From Castanea sativa (lineage: Eukaryota > Streptophyta > Magnoliopsida > Fagales > Fagaceae), in NCBI RefSeq assembly GCF_040712315.1, contig NC_134017.1, positions 17,204,001 through 17,268,000 on the forward strand: DNA of 64,000 nucleotides, given 5' to 3'. The notes beneath the pieces are model-generated. The model did no database searches and was not told the DNA's origin. It worked only from the letters and a program-made list of their open reading frames with translations. Positions 1 to 11,204 of the stretch are shown piece by piece. A program made the position numbers and the translations under genes. How positions within the stretch are numbered: the first letter of the stretch is position 1; the number at the start of each line of letters is the position of its first letter.

Positions 1-904
1 AAAAGGGTAGACAAAGATGCGCCAATGAGGAAGGAGCCTGATGAAGATAAGTTGTTAATACATAAGAATGATTTGGTGCGTGGCGTGATTGACAAGGCTC
101 AGTTTGCTGAATATAGTTTGGTTCATACAGTGCACGAACGATCTATGGCTCAAATACTGCTGGTGCCCTGCTTTCTGCGTTAAGTCGCTTGTTTACCTCT
201 TTTTTGCTGGCCAGCCAGCTTTGATCCTAATTTGCAAATTAACTCCCCATTGAACTTTCTCAATTTCTGTGGCAAGTTTGTTTTGATAGATGATTAAACT
301 TGCATTATATAATCTGTATGATTCTGGTGCATGAGTTCACATGTGGAGTAGATGATCTTTTGTTAATGAACAAGAAAGACAATGAGAGGGAATAAAAACT
401 TCATGATTGTGCCAAAGTTGGAGAAGAAGTTTATCTTAAGTTTGTTTATTACAAGGATAGTGTTAAAATAGGTATCCTATTGTTCACGAAGAAAAGCTCT
501 ATATCAAAACTTCTTGTTTCCTCTGCCAATGTGATACTAGCTTAATTTATGTGGTTGATAACTAGGAATAATTCTTGGATAACTAAAGATTGGCCGCGTG
601 TTCAACCACAGAGAGTTGCTTGAGAAATCTCTATGTTTACTTCTTAGAAACAGTACAAATAGGCTTAGCTCTCTTTATTGACTGCATTATGCTTTGAACA
701 GGTTAATTTCCAACAAATATCTTCTCATTTAGGCCAACAAGAGTTAGAAGGAAAACGAGTCCCTTGAATGATTTCTGGAAAGACTTTACCCTGCTTTCCT
801 CCATAGGATTGTGCAGCTCGAGCTGGAGGCTTTAATATTGATCGGTTTCTTACTGGATTGCGTCCTCAAGTCTTTTACTTCCATTGCATGGCTGGTAATG
901 AAGG
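1..904 (+). pseudogene. NRPA1: RNA polymerase I largest subunit (NRPA1) relic, introns retained
   Basis: NRPA1 is the catalytic largest subunit of nucleolar RNA polymerase I. Three stretches translate into recognisable NRPA1 peptides in the right order. Positions 1-138 (frame 1) read LLIHKNDLVRGVIDKAQF and then VHTV. Positions 144 to about 215 continue as YGSNTAGALLSALSRLF in another frame, so a small insertion near 139-143 breaks the frame. Positions 330-392 read HEFTCGVDDLLL, with a further match at about 400-432. Positions 702-904 read VNFQQISSHLGQQELEGKR and then [15 protein letters not shown] and YFHCMAG. This last block is bounded by a clean acceptor (ends ...AACAG at 701) and a donor (GTAGGT from 905). 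It carries in-frame TGA at 765-767 and TAG at 807-809. Introns are kept, so it came from a genomic duplication and not from mRNA. No downstream exons were recognised, and the copia insertion starts 171 bp further on. The upstream part lies outside the window. Confidence 0.85.
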
Positions 905-954
905 GTAGGTGAAATTTTTGCCTCATCCATAAATCTTTCATTTCTAGTGGGAAG

Positions 955-956
<2 letters not shown>

Positions 957-980
<24 letters not shown>
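957..980. repeat. poly(T) run
   Basis: An uninterrupted run of about 24 T just downstream of the NRPA1 relic. It is either a microsatellite or an old retroposon tail. No retroposon body is recognisable next to it. Confidence 0.6.
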
Positions 981-985
<5 letters not shown>

Positions 986-1075
986 TATATTTAAAATGGT
1001 GAATTGATAAATGGTGCAATCTACCAATTGTAACCTATATATACATCTATAATATAATAACTTGTTATAAGAAGT

Positions 1076-1433
1076 TGTTGGAAATAAAACAAAATATTGA
1101 CGGGCCTTTCCTCACTTACTCTCACAAATATCCACACACTACTTAGTGTATGGAAGAGACTCACACTCACAAATTAAATAAAGGGAGAGAGAGTGGAGAG
1201 GGAAGAGTTAGAACTCTTTAAGGTTTTGTATTTCTCTTCAACTCTTGCTTAGAACTTGACGAATGAATGGGTTTATATAGTACACCATCCAACCTTTAAC
1301 TCTCACTACATTTATTTTCTAACTCTTACATTTATAAATCTCACACATAACTTCAATAAACTTCCAACTACATTAACTTATGAAACTCACTTATTTATGA
1401 AGGATTAATTACAAACAAGTTTAACTTCTAACA
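1076..1433 (-). repeat. Copia 3' LTR (left copy)
   Basis: 358 bp, TGTTGG...TAACA, matching 5552-5909 end to end with substitutions only. Being left-hand and minus-oriented, it is the element's 3' LTR. The last codons and stop of the RNase H frame fall at about 1421-1433 inside it. Confidence 0.95.
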
Positions 1434-4400
1434 CCCCCCCTTAAACTTGTTTTCTTGATTACTCCAAGTAAGGCTCGCAGCTTGTTAAATGTGTCATACT
1501 TGCGTGGTTTAGTGAGTATATCTGCAACCTGATCATGTGACTTCACGAACTCAAGATGAACTTCTTTTCTTGCAATACATTCTCGAATAAAATGATACCT
1601 TGAGTCGATGTGCTTGCTTCGGTCATGAAAGACTGGATTCTTTGCAAGAGCTAGTGCTGACTTATTGTCCACAAATATCTTTGTAGCTTCTTGAAACATC
1701 TGCAACTCTTTCAATAAACTTCTAAGCCACTTTGCATGACAAACACTAGAGGTAGCAGCAACGTACTCAACTTCACAAGTGGAAAGCGTCACGATTGGTT
1801 GCTTTTTGGACGTGTAAATGCAATATTACCCATATAGAATACAAAACCAGTAGTACTATTTCTATCATCCATATCTCCGGCCCAATCATTACCATTGTAG
1901 CCAACAAGTTTAAAATCTTTAGAGGGTGAATACAATAGTCCATAATCCAGTGTACCTTTTAAATAGCGAAGAATTCTCTTGGCAGTCTTCAAATGAGTCA
2001 TCTTCGATGCTTCCATGTAATGACTAACTAGTCCAATGCCAAAAAGAATGTCTGGTCTTGTGCATGTTAGATACCTCAGACTTTCAATCAAACTTTTGAA
2101 GAATGTTGGATTAACCTTCTCTTCATCAACATGATTTGACAACTTTACTCCACATTCTACAGGGGTGCTAATTGGATTGGAATTTAACATCTCAAACTTC
2201 TTAAGAATATCCTTCGCATAACCTTCTTGGGAAATAAAAATCCCATCCTCTATTTGCTTCACTTCAATGCCAAGATAATAGGCCATAAATCCAATATCTG
2301 TCATTTCAAACTCCTTAGTCATTGCTTTCTTGAAGTCTTCAAACATACTTGGATTGTTGCCTGTAAAAATCAAATCATCTACATACAGACAAACAATTAA
2401 GATATCTCCATTTGTATGTACCTTATAATAAAGCGCATGTTCGTGTGGGCATTTAAAAAACCCATTGACCTGGAAGTATTTGTCAATTCTACTATTCCAA
2501 GCTCTTGGTGCCTATTTTAGGCCATATAGAGCTTTCTTTAACTTTAAAACTTTATTTTCTTGCCCCTCTACAACATAGCCTATAGGCTGCTCAACATAAA
2601 GTTCTTCCTTAAGGTAGCAATTCAAAAATGAGGATTTTGCATCCATTTGGAAAATTCTCCATTGATTCTGAGTTGCTAAAGAAATTAGCAATCTTATAGT
2701 TTCCAAACGAGCAACTGGGGCAAATACCTCATCATAATCAATACCTTGTCGTTAACTATACCCTTTTACTACCAATCTTGCTTTGTATCTCTCTACCTCT
2801 CCTTTTGCATTCTTTTTCAACTTGTACAACCATTTTACACCAATTGTCTTCTTTCCAGTTGGAAGAGTTGCAAGCTCCCATGTATCATTCTTCTTTATTG
2901 CCTTGATCTCTTCATCCATAGCATTTCTCCATTTTTTTTCTTGCACTGCTTCTTTAAATCCTATAGGTTCACAATCAGCAAATAGACAAAAAAGTGTTAC
3001 ATCATCAGTAATCTCTGTTAAATCATAAAGATCTTGGATACTTCTCATTTTTCTTAGTCTTTCACTAGAACTTCCTTCTAGTAAAGATGATGATGATGGA
3101 CTTTCATGAATGGGAGATGATGCTGCTGGTGATGGAGGTGGAGTGGTAGGCTCTTCCTGGACTTCATTCCCCTGATCTTCCTCTTCAGATAGAGGAAAGA
3201 AATCATACTTCTCCTCTTCTTGGGTACTCCAATCCCATGTGCCTTTGTCGAATTCCATATCTCGACTAACAATGACTTTTCTAGTGCTCGGATTATAGAG
3301 CTTATAGCCCTTAGAGCTTGGATCATAGCCAATGAACACATCCTTCTTGCTTTTATCATCTAGCTTGGATCTCTCTTGATTTGGTACATGTGCATATGCA
3401 ATGCTCCCAAACACACGAAGATGGGAAACTGTAGGCTTCTTCCTACTCTAAGCTTGTTGTGGGGTTTTTCCTTGTACACTTCTTGTGGGGCAACGATTGG
3501 ACAAATAGATTGCACAATCTATAGCTTCAGCCCAAAATTGTTTAGGGATTTTCTTGCTCTTCAACATGCTTCTAGCCATATTAAGAATTGAACGATTCTT
3601 TCTTTCTACTACACCATTCTGTTGTGGTGACCTTGGAACTGTTAGAGGGTGGTGAATCCCATTTGCTTCACAAAATTCTTTGAATTCATTTGATGTGAAT
3701 TCACCTCCTTTATCAGATCTTAAGGCCTTAATTTCATGACCACTCTGCTTTTCTACAAATGCCTTAAATTTCTTAAATGCACTAAATGCTTCAGATTTCT
3801 GCTTCAAAAAATATACCCACGTTTTTCTACTAAAATCATCAATAAAGAGAAGAAAGTAGTTACTTTTACCAAGTGATGATGGCTTGATAGGTCCACACAC
3901 ATCAGTATGAACAAGTTGCAATGGCTTGGTTGCTCTTGTACTAGCTTCTTTCGGAAAGCTTTTCCTTGATTGCTTGCCAAGGAGACATCCTTCATAAAGT
4001 TGGTTAGGATGCTCAATGGAAGGCAATCCTCTCACCATCTTCATCTTTGTCAACAACTGTAGTCCTCCAAAGTTTAAGTGCCCAAATCTTAGATTCCAAA
4101 GCCAAGAAGAATCTTTAAAACAAGCCTTCAGACATTTAATAGTATTAGTTTGAATATTTAACAAGAACATTCTATTTCTTGTCATAGACACATTAGCTAT
4201 CACATTATTTCGATAATCCCTTATTAAGCAACTACGATCTTTCAACTGGATATCATAGTCTTTCTCAAGAAGTTGTCCCAAGCTCAAAATATTAGTTTTC
4301 ATGCTTGGCACATAATATACATCAGAAATAAATTGATGATCTCCATTCTTTAAACTGATAAGAATTTTACCTATCCCCTTTACTGAAACTTTGGATGAGT

Positions 4401-4656
4401 CACCAAAGGTAACACTCTCGATCACCGATTCATCAATCTCCATAAACATCATTTTATTCCCACACATATAGTTGCTAGCAATAAAGTCAAGATACCACAC
4501 ACTAGTTTCTTCTTTGTCTTCTCCTTTGTATGCCAACAATAAAGTTGGCTCCACTTCTTCATTTTTATCTTCAACATAGTTAGCTTTCTCCCTAATAGTG
4601 TTAGCGACATTTTTACATTCAGAAGCATAATGCCCATACTTTTGACAATTATAACA
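1421..4656 (-). pseudogene. Copia pol (protease, integrase, RT, RNase H), degenerate
   Basis: Domains in order on the minus strand: the zinc knuckle of gag ([14 protein letters not shown], about 4656-4615), protease, gag-pre-integrase, integrase core, reverse transcriptase and RNase H. Integrase keeps [16 protein letters not shown] and VVERKN, which carry the DDE residues. RT keeps YVDDL (about 2400). RNase H has STCEVEYVA and HIDSRYHFI. Breaks: nonsense codons ending at 3448, 2752 and 2512, and a one-base frameshift near 1800-1812. Missense damage is visible too. The protease DSGA motif is lost (DFIA at about 4480), and two positions of the integrase HHCC finger are replaced (LWNLRFGH and LYEGC). 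The product cannot be active. Confidence 0.93.
1434..1449 (-). promoter_or_regulatory. Copia polypurine tract
   Basis: The complement reads AGTTTAAGGGGGGG directly before the LTR. It is the expected plus-strand primer for reverse transcription. Confidence 0.85.
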
Positions 4657-5517
4657 TTTGATATTAGTCTTATCATACCTTCTTCTATATGGTCTTGAGA
4701 AACTTCCTCTTCCACAATCTCTTGTGGATTGTGAACTTTGGCTTCTCTCTTCATAATTGGGAGAGTTTTGACCATTTCTTCCTCCAGATCCTCTCCTTCT
4801 ACCATGTCCATGTCCTCAGCCTCTTTGGCTACTTTCACACCAACCTTTCTCATTCAAGGTGAGCTATGCTTGTAGGATTTGCTCCAAAGGCTCTTGCTTC
4901 TTCTTATTGAGCCTTTCTTCATGGGCTTGTAATGATCCCATGAGTTGGTCAATGGTCACTGACTCTAAGTCTTTTGATTCCTCAATTGCTACAACAATAT
5001 AATCGAACTTAGAAGTTAATGACCGTAGAATTTTTTCTACTACACGGACATCATTCAAGTTCTCACCATATCTCTTCAATTGATTTACAATTGTCAACAC
5101 CCTTGAAAAATAATCTGAAATAGATTCAGATTCTTTCATGTGCAAACCTTTAAACTCGCCTCTCAATGTTTGAAGGCGAACTTTCTTCACTTTATCAACT
5201 CCCGTTAGAGAGTTTTTAAGAATTCCCCATGCTTGCTTGGATGAAGTTGCATTTGCAACTTTCTCAAACATAGTTTCATCCAAACCTTGATAGATCAACG
5301 TAAGAGCTTGTTGATCTTTCTTTTGAGCTTTTTGCAAGGCTTCCTTTTGGTTTTGGGTCAAAGATTCTTCATCTTGTGACTCCACATAACCTTTCTCCAC
5401 AATCTCCCACGCATCTTGGGATCCAAGCAACGCCTTCATTTGGATACTCCAAATTTCAAAGTTTTGTTTAGTAAGTCGAGGAAATTGGAATGACACCATC
5501 CCATTAGCAATATCCAT
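4657..5517 (-). pseudogene. Copia gag, two nonsense codons
   Basis: Gag is the capsid-like protein of the element's virus-like particle. The start chosen is the ATG at 5517 ([15 protein letters not shown]), just inside the primer site. An apparent longer ORF starts inside the LTR and is not credible. The UBN2/DUF4219-type gag core follows ([19 protein letters not shown]), then a Lys/Glu-rich stretch ([15 protein letters not shown]). It is in the same frame as pol, which is usual for copia elements. The frame is interrupted by TAG at 4866-4864 and TGA at 4818-4816, before the zinc knuckle. Confidence 0.9.
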
Positions 5518-5533
5518 TCTCACCACAAACCGA

Positions 5534-5551
5534 TTAGCTCTGATACCACTT
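5534..5551 (-). promoter_or_regulatory. Copia primer-binding site (tRNA-iMet type)
   Basis: The complement reads AAGTGGTATCAGAGCTAA. TGGTATCAGAGC is the standard complement of the 3' end of plant initiator tRNA-Met, found immediately inside the 5' LTR. Confidence 0.93.
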
Positions 5552-5909
5552 TGTTGGAAATAAAACAAAATACTGATGGGCCTTTCCTTACTTACTCTCA
5601 CATATATCCACACACTACTTAGTGTATAGAAGAGACTCACACTCACAAACTAAATAAAATGAGAGAGAATGGAGAGGGAAGAGTTAGAACTCTTTAAGGT
5701 TTTGTATTTCTCTTCAACTCTTGCTTAGAACTTGATGGATGAATGGGTTTATAAAGTACACAATCCAACCTTTAACTCTCACTACATTTATTTTCTAACT
5801 CTTACATTCATAAATCTCACACATAACTTCAATAAACTTCCCACTACATTAACTTATGAAACTCACTTATATATGAAGGATTAATTACAAACAAGTTTAA
5901 CTTCTAACA
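5552..5909 (-). repeat. Copia 5' LTR (right copy)
   Basis: Partner of 1076-1433. It abuts the primer-binding site on its left and TSD GAAGT on its right. Confidence 0.95.
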
Positions 5910-5914
5910 GAAGT

Positions 5915-6615
5915 AATGTGATTACAGTTTTGTTAGTCAAAAGGTTCATGCAGCTTGTACATGATTTCATGCACTTGGATTGCACTATATATCTTTGAGC
6001 TCTTCATTGGGTGGAATTCTTTTTTATCAATAGTGATTTATTCTGTAGTTATTTTAATTAATTACATTTATACTACTGATTGATTCATATATCCAGAAAT
6101 TGAGATGACTACTTGCTTGATTTTTTGTGATCTTGTTGTAAGACATGTTTCTTCCACGTCTTGTGTTGAAACTTGAAATTTGGAGAGAGAGAGAGAGAGA
6201 GAGAGGGATGAAATATTGTGGCAGCAGATAATCGTATCCAAAAATCTTGAGGGCAATGGTATGTGCTACTATTGGTGCACTATATATGGGATGTTTGCAG
6301 TAATATTTATAAGGTGGTGGTGGTTGCTGGTAAATAAATCAGGTGCAATGGTCTTTGAGTCAGGCTTGGGTTGGGAAGAAGGTTCAGGTGAGATGCCAAT
6401 TTTATTTTTTAAAGGTGTGATTAATTAAAGACCTTTTGGGGGCAGTTTTGATCTTGTAAAAAGGGATGTTGATATCTTCTGCTGATGTGAAGCACTGTAA
6501 CTATTTTTTTATGGAATGCCAGAATTCCTTAAGGCAAGTAGTGAATGACCAAAATGGTTTGTTTAAATTATTCTTATTTGTTTCAAGGATCAACTTTAAC
6601 AAGTGGTTTCTCAAA
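5915..6615. other. AT-rich spacer with a GA microsatellite
   Basis: No coding homology was recognised. A (GA)n run lies at about 6182-6206. The NRPA1 relic does not visibly resume here after the copia insertion. Confidence 0.6.
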
Positions 6616-7152
6616 GAAAAAAACTTTAACTAGTGCAAGAAGAAAGTAGAGATACCACAAGTAAGTTTCCTATAGGTATGCTTTTTGTAGAAGATATAGT
6701 TCTAGTGAACAAAAAAGAAAAACGTAGAGCGAAGAATTGAAGTATAGATGACACAAGACAAGTGATGTGGCTTACTTAAAAATTAGGACATAACATGGTG
6801 GAGACATGAAAATTAACTGATATTTTAAAGTATATTTCATATGTTTTTTAGACGTTTTTTATATTGATATTAGGTTTGAATTATGTGCTTTACTATTATA
6901 ATAACTAAGTGATAATGATTAGTGTAATAATTTAAAAGTATATATCAATAAACTACGAAATAAATTATTAAATTAACAACTTTTAATTTTTAGTTGTTTG
7001 ACAGACACTCAACCCTAAAAAATAGTGTTACGCTATTGACCGTATACCGTACTGAATTACAGTTGAAAAAACAAATGAGGAAAAAGGCTAAATGAGTGAA
7101 AATGACAGATCAAAATGTCTGTTGATGATAGAAATGATCATTGTACTTGGTT
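6616..7152. repeat. 537-bp direct tandem duplication, copy 1
   Basis: Begins GAAAAAAACTTTAACTAG and ends TGTACTTGGTTG. It is repeated at an exact offset of 537 bp. Only about two substitutions were seen between copies (AATTTTT/AACTTTT near 6985 and GACAGAC/GATAGAC near 7000). Confidence 0.95.
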
Positions 7153-7689
7153 GAAAAAAACTTTAACTAGTGCAAGAAGAAAGTAGAGATACCACAAGTA
7201 AGTTTCCTATAGGTATGCTTTTTGTAGAAGATATAGTTCTAGTGAACAAAAAAGAAAAACGTAGAGCGAAGAATTGAAGTATAGATGACACAAGACAAGT
7301 GATGTGGCTTACTTAAAAATTAGGACATAACATGGTGGAGACATGAAAATTAACTGATATTTTAAAGTATATTTCATATGTTTTTTAGACGTTTTTTATA
7401 TTGATATTAGGTTTGAATTATGTGCTTTACTATTATAATAACTAAGTGATAATGATTAGTGTAATAATTTAAAAGTATATATCAATAAACTACGAAATAA
7501 ATTATTAAATTAACAACTTTTAACTTTTAGTTGTTTGATAGACACTCAACCCTAAAAAATAGTGTTACGCTATTGACCGTATACCGTACTGAATTACAGT
7601 TGAAAAAACAAATGAGGAAAAAGGCTAAATGAGTGAAAATGACAGATCAAAATGTCTGTTGATGATAGAAATGATCATTGTACTTGGTT
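7153..7689. repeat. 537-bp direct tandem duplication, copy 2
   Basis: Head-to-tail second copy of 6616-7152. Neither copy has coding homology. The near identity indicates recent unequal exchange or replication slippage, or an assembly duplication. Confidence 0.95.
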
Positions 7690-7732
7690 GATGAGTGTCA
7701 CCCAACTGTGAGAGTGACTAATTTTGACTATA

Positions 7733-9160
7733 CTAGCTGCGAACCTGCGTGTTGCGCATGATAATTATTTTTAATTACGGTGATTTTATTAAATTTTTTT
7801 AATACAATTTAAACTAATTTAATAATGAGTGTTTTGTAATTATATTTTTATTTATAATAAGAATAATCATAAACGTAATATAGAATCAATCATAAATCAT
7901 AAATTTAATAATTTTTGTCGTACTAAAATGAGAAAAATACAATTTTTCTCAAAAATTCAAAAGGCAAGGTAACGAAAATATTTATTTTTTAATAAAAGTT
8001 ATTTATAACATTTTGTGAATTATTAAAAAGAATATAAAATTTGGAAATTATTTTTTTAGTTTTAAACAAACTTTCTCAAACTTATTTTTTCTGCCTACAA
8101 TCCAAAACACTGAAAAAAGTAACTAAAAAAATTAATAAAACTTAACTATGATTAATTGGACCAATTAGGAAAACAATTTGTTGTTTATAATCTACTAATG
8201 TTATTTTCTTTGCAAAAATTGTAATTTCGTTCACCCAAAACATATTATCAAATAAACAATTATTAGTGAAATCTAAGAATTAAATTTTTATATATGCATT
8301 GTTATAAAATAATAACAATAATAATTAAAGTAAAATTGTGAAAGATAAAATTTGTTTCTCATCCAATAATTTTTGTTTAGTCAACCTTTGCTTTTCTCTA
8401 AATAAATGACATTGTGGAGTACTTCTAACACAATTATTAAGAGTACTTTGTCCACCACAAATGATTAAGAAATAAACAAAAATGATTAAAGTCTCATAGT
8501 TTAAGCACTATAAAAATCATGCTATCAAATTAAAATAACTACAAAATTAAATTATCCAAATCATGTTATGTAGTAGAATAATATTATATTTTTATATGCT
8601 ATATTTAATCCTTTATAATGCAATAGGGTAACATTTAACAATCAAAGAGAGAGAGAGAAAAAAAAAAAACAAAATTGAATTGTATTAACCTAAAGTAGAT
8701 TAAAGAATATAAAAAATTATCAACCTAAAGTGAAGATGTAAGAAAAATAAAAAATAAAAATCTACCCAAAAATTGTGTGTGTGTGTCTGTGAGAGAGAGA
8801 GAGAACCTTTTTTTTGTAAGGAAAAATTATGCATAGAATGAAAGAGATAGTAACAAATTTATAGTAAGAGGGTGTGAATAAGAAGAGATAAAAATAGAGG
8901 AAGATGAAGGGAAAGATGAAGAATAATATTAATGTAGAGGGAGTGGGGAGATGAGAAGGTGAGGGAAGGAGAAATGTTAGAGAAGTAGTGGGGAGATGAA
9001 AAGGTAAGAGAGAGAGAAAAATTGGAGAAGTATAAATATGAAATAAAAATATATATAAGAAAATGGAAAGAAAAAAGATAATGACGTGGATGCTGACGTG
9101 GCTCAACATAAGTGCAGTAACATTAAACGCTAAGCTTCATCTTTTAATATATAGAATAGA
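7733..9160 (-). mobile_element. Non-autonomous Helitron
   Basis: Read on the minus strand, the element starts TCTATTCTATATATTAAAAG (from 9160). It ends with a GC-rich hairpin region (CATGCGCAACACGCAGG) followed by CTAG (7736-7733). The flanking bases give the canonical insertion between host A and T. No TSD or terminal inverted repeat is present, as expected. At 1428 bp it encodes no Rep/helicase, so it depends on an autonomous partner. The interior is AT-rich with a short GA run (about 8791-8804) and TGACGTGG motifs near the 5' end (about 9083-9102). Confidence 0.85.
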
Positions 9161-9570
9161 TGCCTTATCAACGTTGATTGTGCTAAGTTGTCAAAATCAC
9201 TAATTTTATTATTACTAATTTTAATAAAGAAATATATTTGACACAGACGAGGTGGCATTTTTTCCTAATAAGAGCCTACTATACAAAAATAGGTACACTA
9301 TAATTCTAATAAGAGTTTCCACACAAAAATAGAAATGATCATTGTGTCCTTTTATTATTACTGATTTTAGTAAAGAAATATTTTTGACACAAACGAGGTG
9401 GTCTTTTTTCCTATTAAGAGTCTACTATACAAAAATAGGTACACCATAACTCTAATGTACAAAAATAGCTACACCATAATTCTAATAAGAATCTTTTTTT
9501 TTTTTTTTGATACAAGAATCTATTGTACAAAAATAACTACACCACAAATAGGACTCTTTCAACTAGACAT
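9151..9570. repeat. Tandem duplication spanning TE junctions, copy 1
   Basis: A unit of about 420 bp running from the last 10 bp of the Helitron 5' terminus (ATAGAATAGA) to the first 7 bp of the hAT element (TAGACAT). The unit also contains internal repeats of a GTACAAAAATAGSTACACCA-like motif. Confidence 0.9.
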
Positions 9571-10000
9571 ATAGAATAGATGCCGTATCAATGTTGATTG
9601 TGCTAAGTTGTCAAAATGACTAATTTTATTATTACTAATTTTAATAAAGAAATATATTTGACACAGACGAGGTGGCATTTTTTCCTAATAAGAGCCTGCT
9701 ATATAGAATAGGTACACTATAATTCTAATAAGAGTTTACACACAAAAATAGAAATGATCATTGTGTCCTTTTATTATTACTGATTTTAGTAAAGAAGTAT
9801 TTTTGACACAAACGAGGTGGCCTTTTTTCCTATGAAGAGTCTACTATACAAAAATAGGTACACCATAATTCTAATAAAATTCTAATGTACAAAAATAGCT
9901 ACACCATAATTCTAATAAGAATCTTTTTCTTTTTTTTTGATTCAAGAATCTATTGTAGAAAAATAGCTACACCACAAATAGGACTCTTTCAACTAGACAT
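9571..10000. repeat. Tandem duplication spanning TE junctions, copy 2
   Basis: A unit of about 430 bp, directly repeated from 9151-9570 with scattered substitutions and small indels. It continues into the rest of the hAT element at 10001. Confidence 0.9.
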
Positions 10001-11129
10001 GACAAAACAGGTTAAAATTTTCTTACCCAACCTGATTTGATTTTACCCAAAAAAAAAAAAAAGAGTTGACCTGTGACCCGAACCAAATTTTTGCGGGTCA
10101 ATCCAACTCGACCCACGACCTGAACCATTTTTTAAAACATTTTTTTTTGGTAAAAGAAAAAAAATGAAGAGAATATTAATTTAATTATTTGTTGTGAACT
10201 TTAAAGAAATAATTAAGACATTTGCATAACTGCATGCAAATGAATTGAAAGATGAATGCTTGAGCATTTTGTAATAAATAAAAAATTTTAGATATCAATT
10301 AGCAAAGTACATGCCAAGATAGTCTAGATACAATAGAGTTAAAAATATATATTTAAAATTATAGACATATGTGAAGAACATCCATAAGTGTAAAAATATT
10401 GAAGCCAAAGTATCAAATTAGCATAAATTATGTATGCTTAGACCAAGTTTTAACAATTTATGTCCAAAATTAACAATTTTTCAAAATAAATTATGATATT
10501 TTCTATAGTGTATGTTACTTGACAATGATATAAGATTCATAAAAGAGACCATATATAAATAAGTAAACAATCAAACTTTAATGTATACTCTCAAATTGAA
10601 ATAGAGTGTCAAACAATTGATAATAGATTAAGAAATTAATTTTCAAGATTATAAATTTCTTATATGTTTTTTTTTTTTGTTAAATAAGTTATCCAATAAG
10701 TCATTTGTAATTTTGTTTTATATTTTGGGATGTTAATCTTGTGTAGAAATAAAACTTGTATATTTGTTTTACTTATCTTTGTGTTATTTTGTTTTGTTAA
10801 CAATGTTAGGATTTGTATAATTTTAAAATTATTGAATTAGTATTAATAAATTTAACTGAGTTCATTCTTGATATAAGCGATGAATTTAAAGTAATGTATT
10901 TTTCATCAAGTAATTTGTTGTATGACTTTTTAAATGGCAAATACATGTTATTTTTTTATTAAAAAAATCATGTGAAAAATACGGGCCAACCCGACCCGAT
11001 CCAACCCAACCCGCAACTTAATTGACTCAAACCCATTTTTAACCCATTTAAAATTACAAATTTTTGACCCACAACCCGTTGACCCGCAACCCAATTAACC
11101 CAACCCGACCCACCCATTTGCCTTGTCTA
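9994..11129. mobile_element. Non-autonomous hAT element, 8-bp TSD
   Basis: 1136 bp with imperfect terminal inverted repeats: left TAGACATGACAAAAC, right complement TAGACAAGGCAAATG. It is flanked by the perfect 8-bp TSD CTTTCAAC (9986-9993 and 11130-11137). Subterminal regions are rich in CCAACCCGACCC-type motifs, common in plant hAT derivatives. No transposase frame is visible. Its right end lies 17 bp upstream of the TATA box of the transporter gene. Confidence 0.9.
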
Positions 11130-11146
11130 CTTTCAACCCAAATCTC

Positions 11147-11152
11147 TATAAA
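11147..11152 (+). promoter_or_regulatory. Putative TATA box of the INT-like gene
   Basis: TATAAA lies 53 bp upstream of the start codon at 11205 and 17 bp downstream of the hAT element's end. Spacing fits a plant core promoter with a very short 5' UTR. The region further upstream is entirely transposon sequence. Confidence 0.5.
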
Positions 11153-11204
11153 TTCTAGTTTTCTTTTCCTAAATATATATATATATAATTAGCCTACAAG
11201 TCTC

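Larger units (their letters stand above)
1076..5909 (-). mobile_element. Ty1/copia LTR retrotransposon, complete but inactivated
   Basis: A full-length 4834-bp element on the minus strand, flanked by a perfect 5-bp target-site duplication GAAGT (1071-1075 and 5910-5914). The two 358-bp LTRs start TGTTGG and end AACA. A tRNA-iMet-type primer site and a polypurine tract sit at the expected internal borders. The internal region encodes gag, protease, integrase, reverse transcriptase and RNase H in copia order. Counting by eye, the LTRs differ at about 16 positions (about 95.5% identity), so the insertion is not recent. At least five nonsense codons and one frameshift break the polyprotein. It inserted next to the NRPA1 relic. 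Confidence 0.96.

Noticed and set aside
786..1019. Minus-strand ORF with a poly-lysine run
   Set aside because: It is the complement of the NRPA1 relic plus the T run. No independent coding support.
4449..4853. Minus-strand 134-codon ORF rich in Glu
   Set aside because: Out of frame with gag-pol. The zinc knuckle is encoded in the other frame over the same bases.
8762..9109. 115-codon hydrophobic minus-strand ORF
   Set aside because: Produced by low-complexity purine-rich Helitron sequence; no homology or domain.
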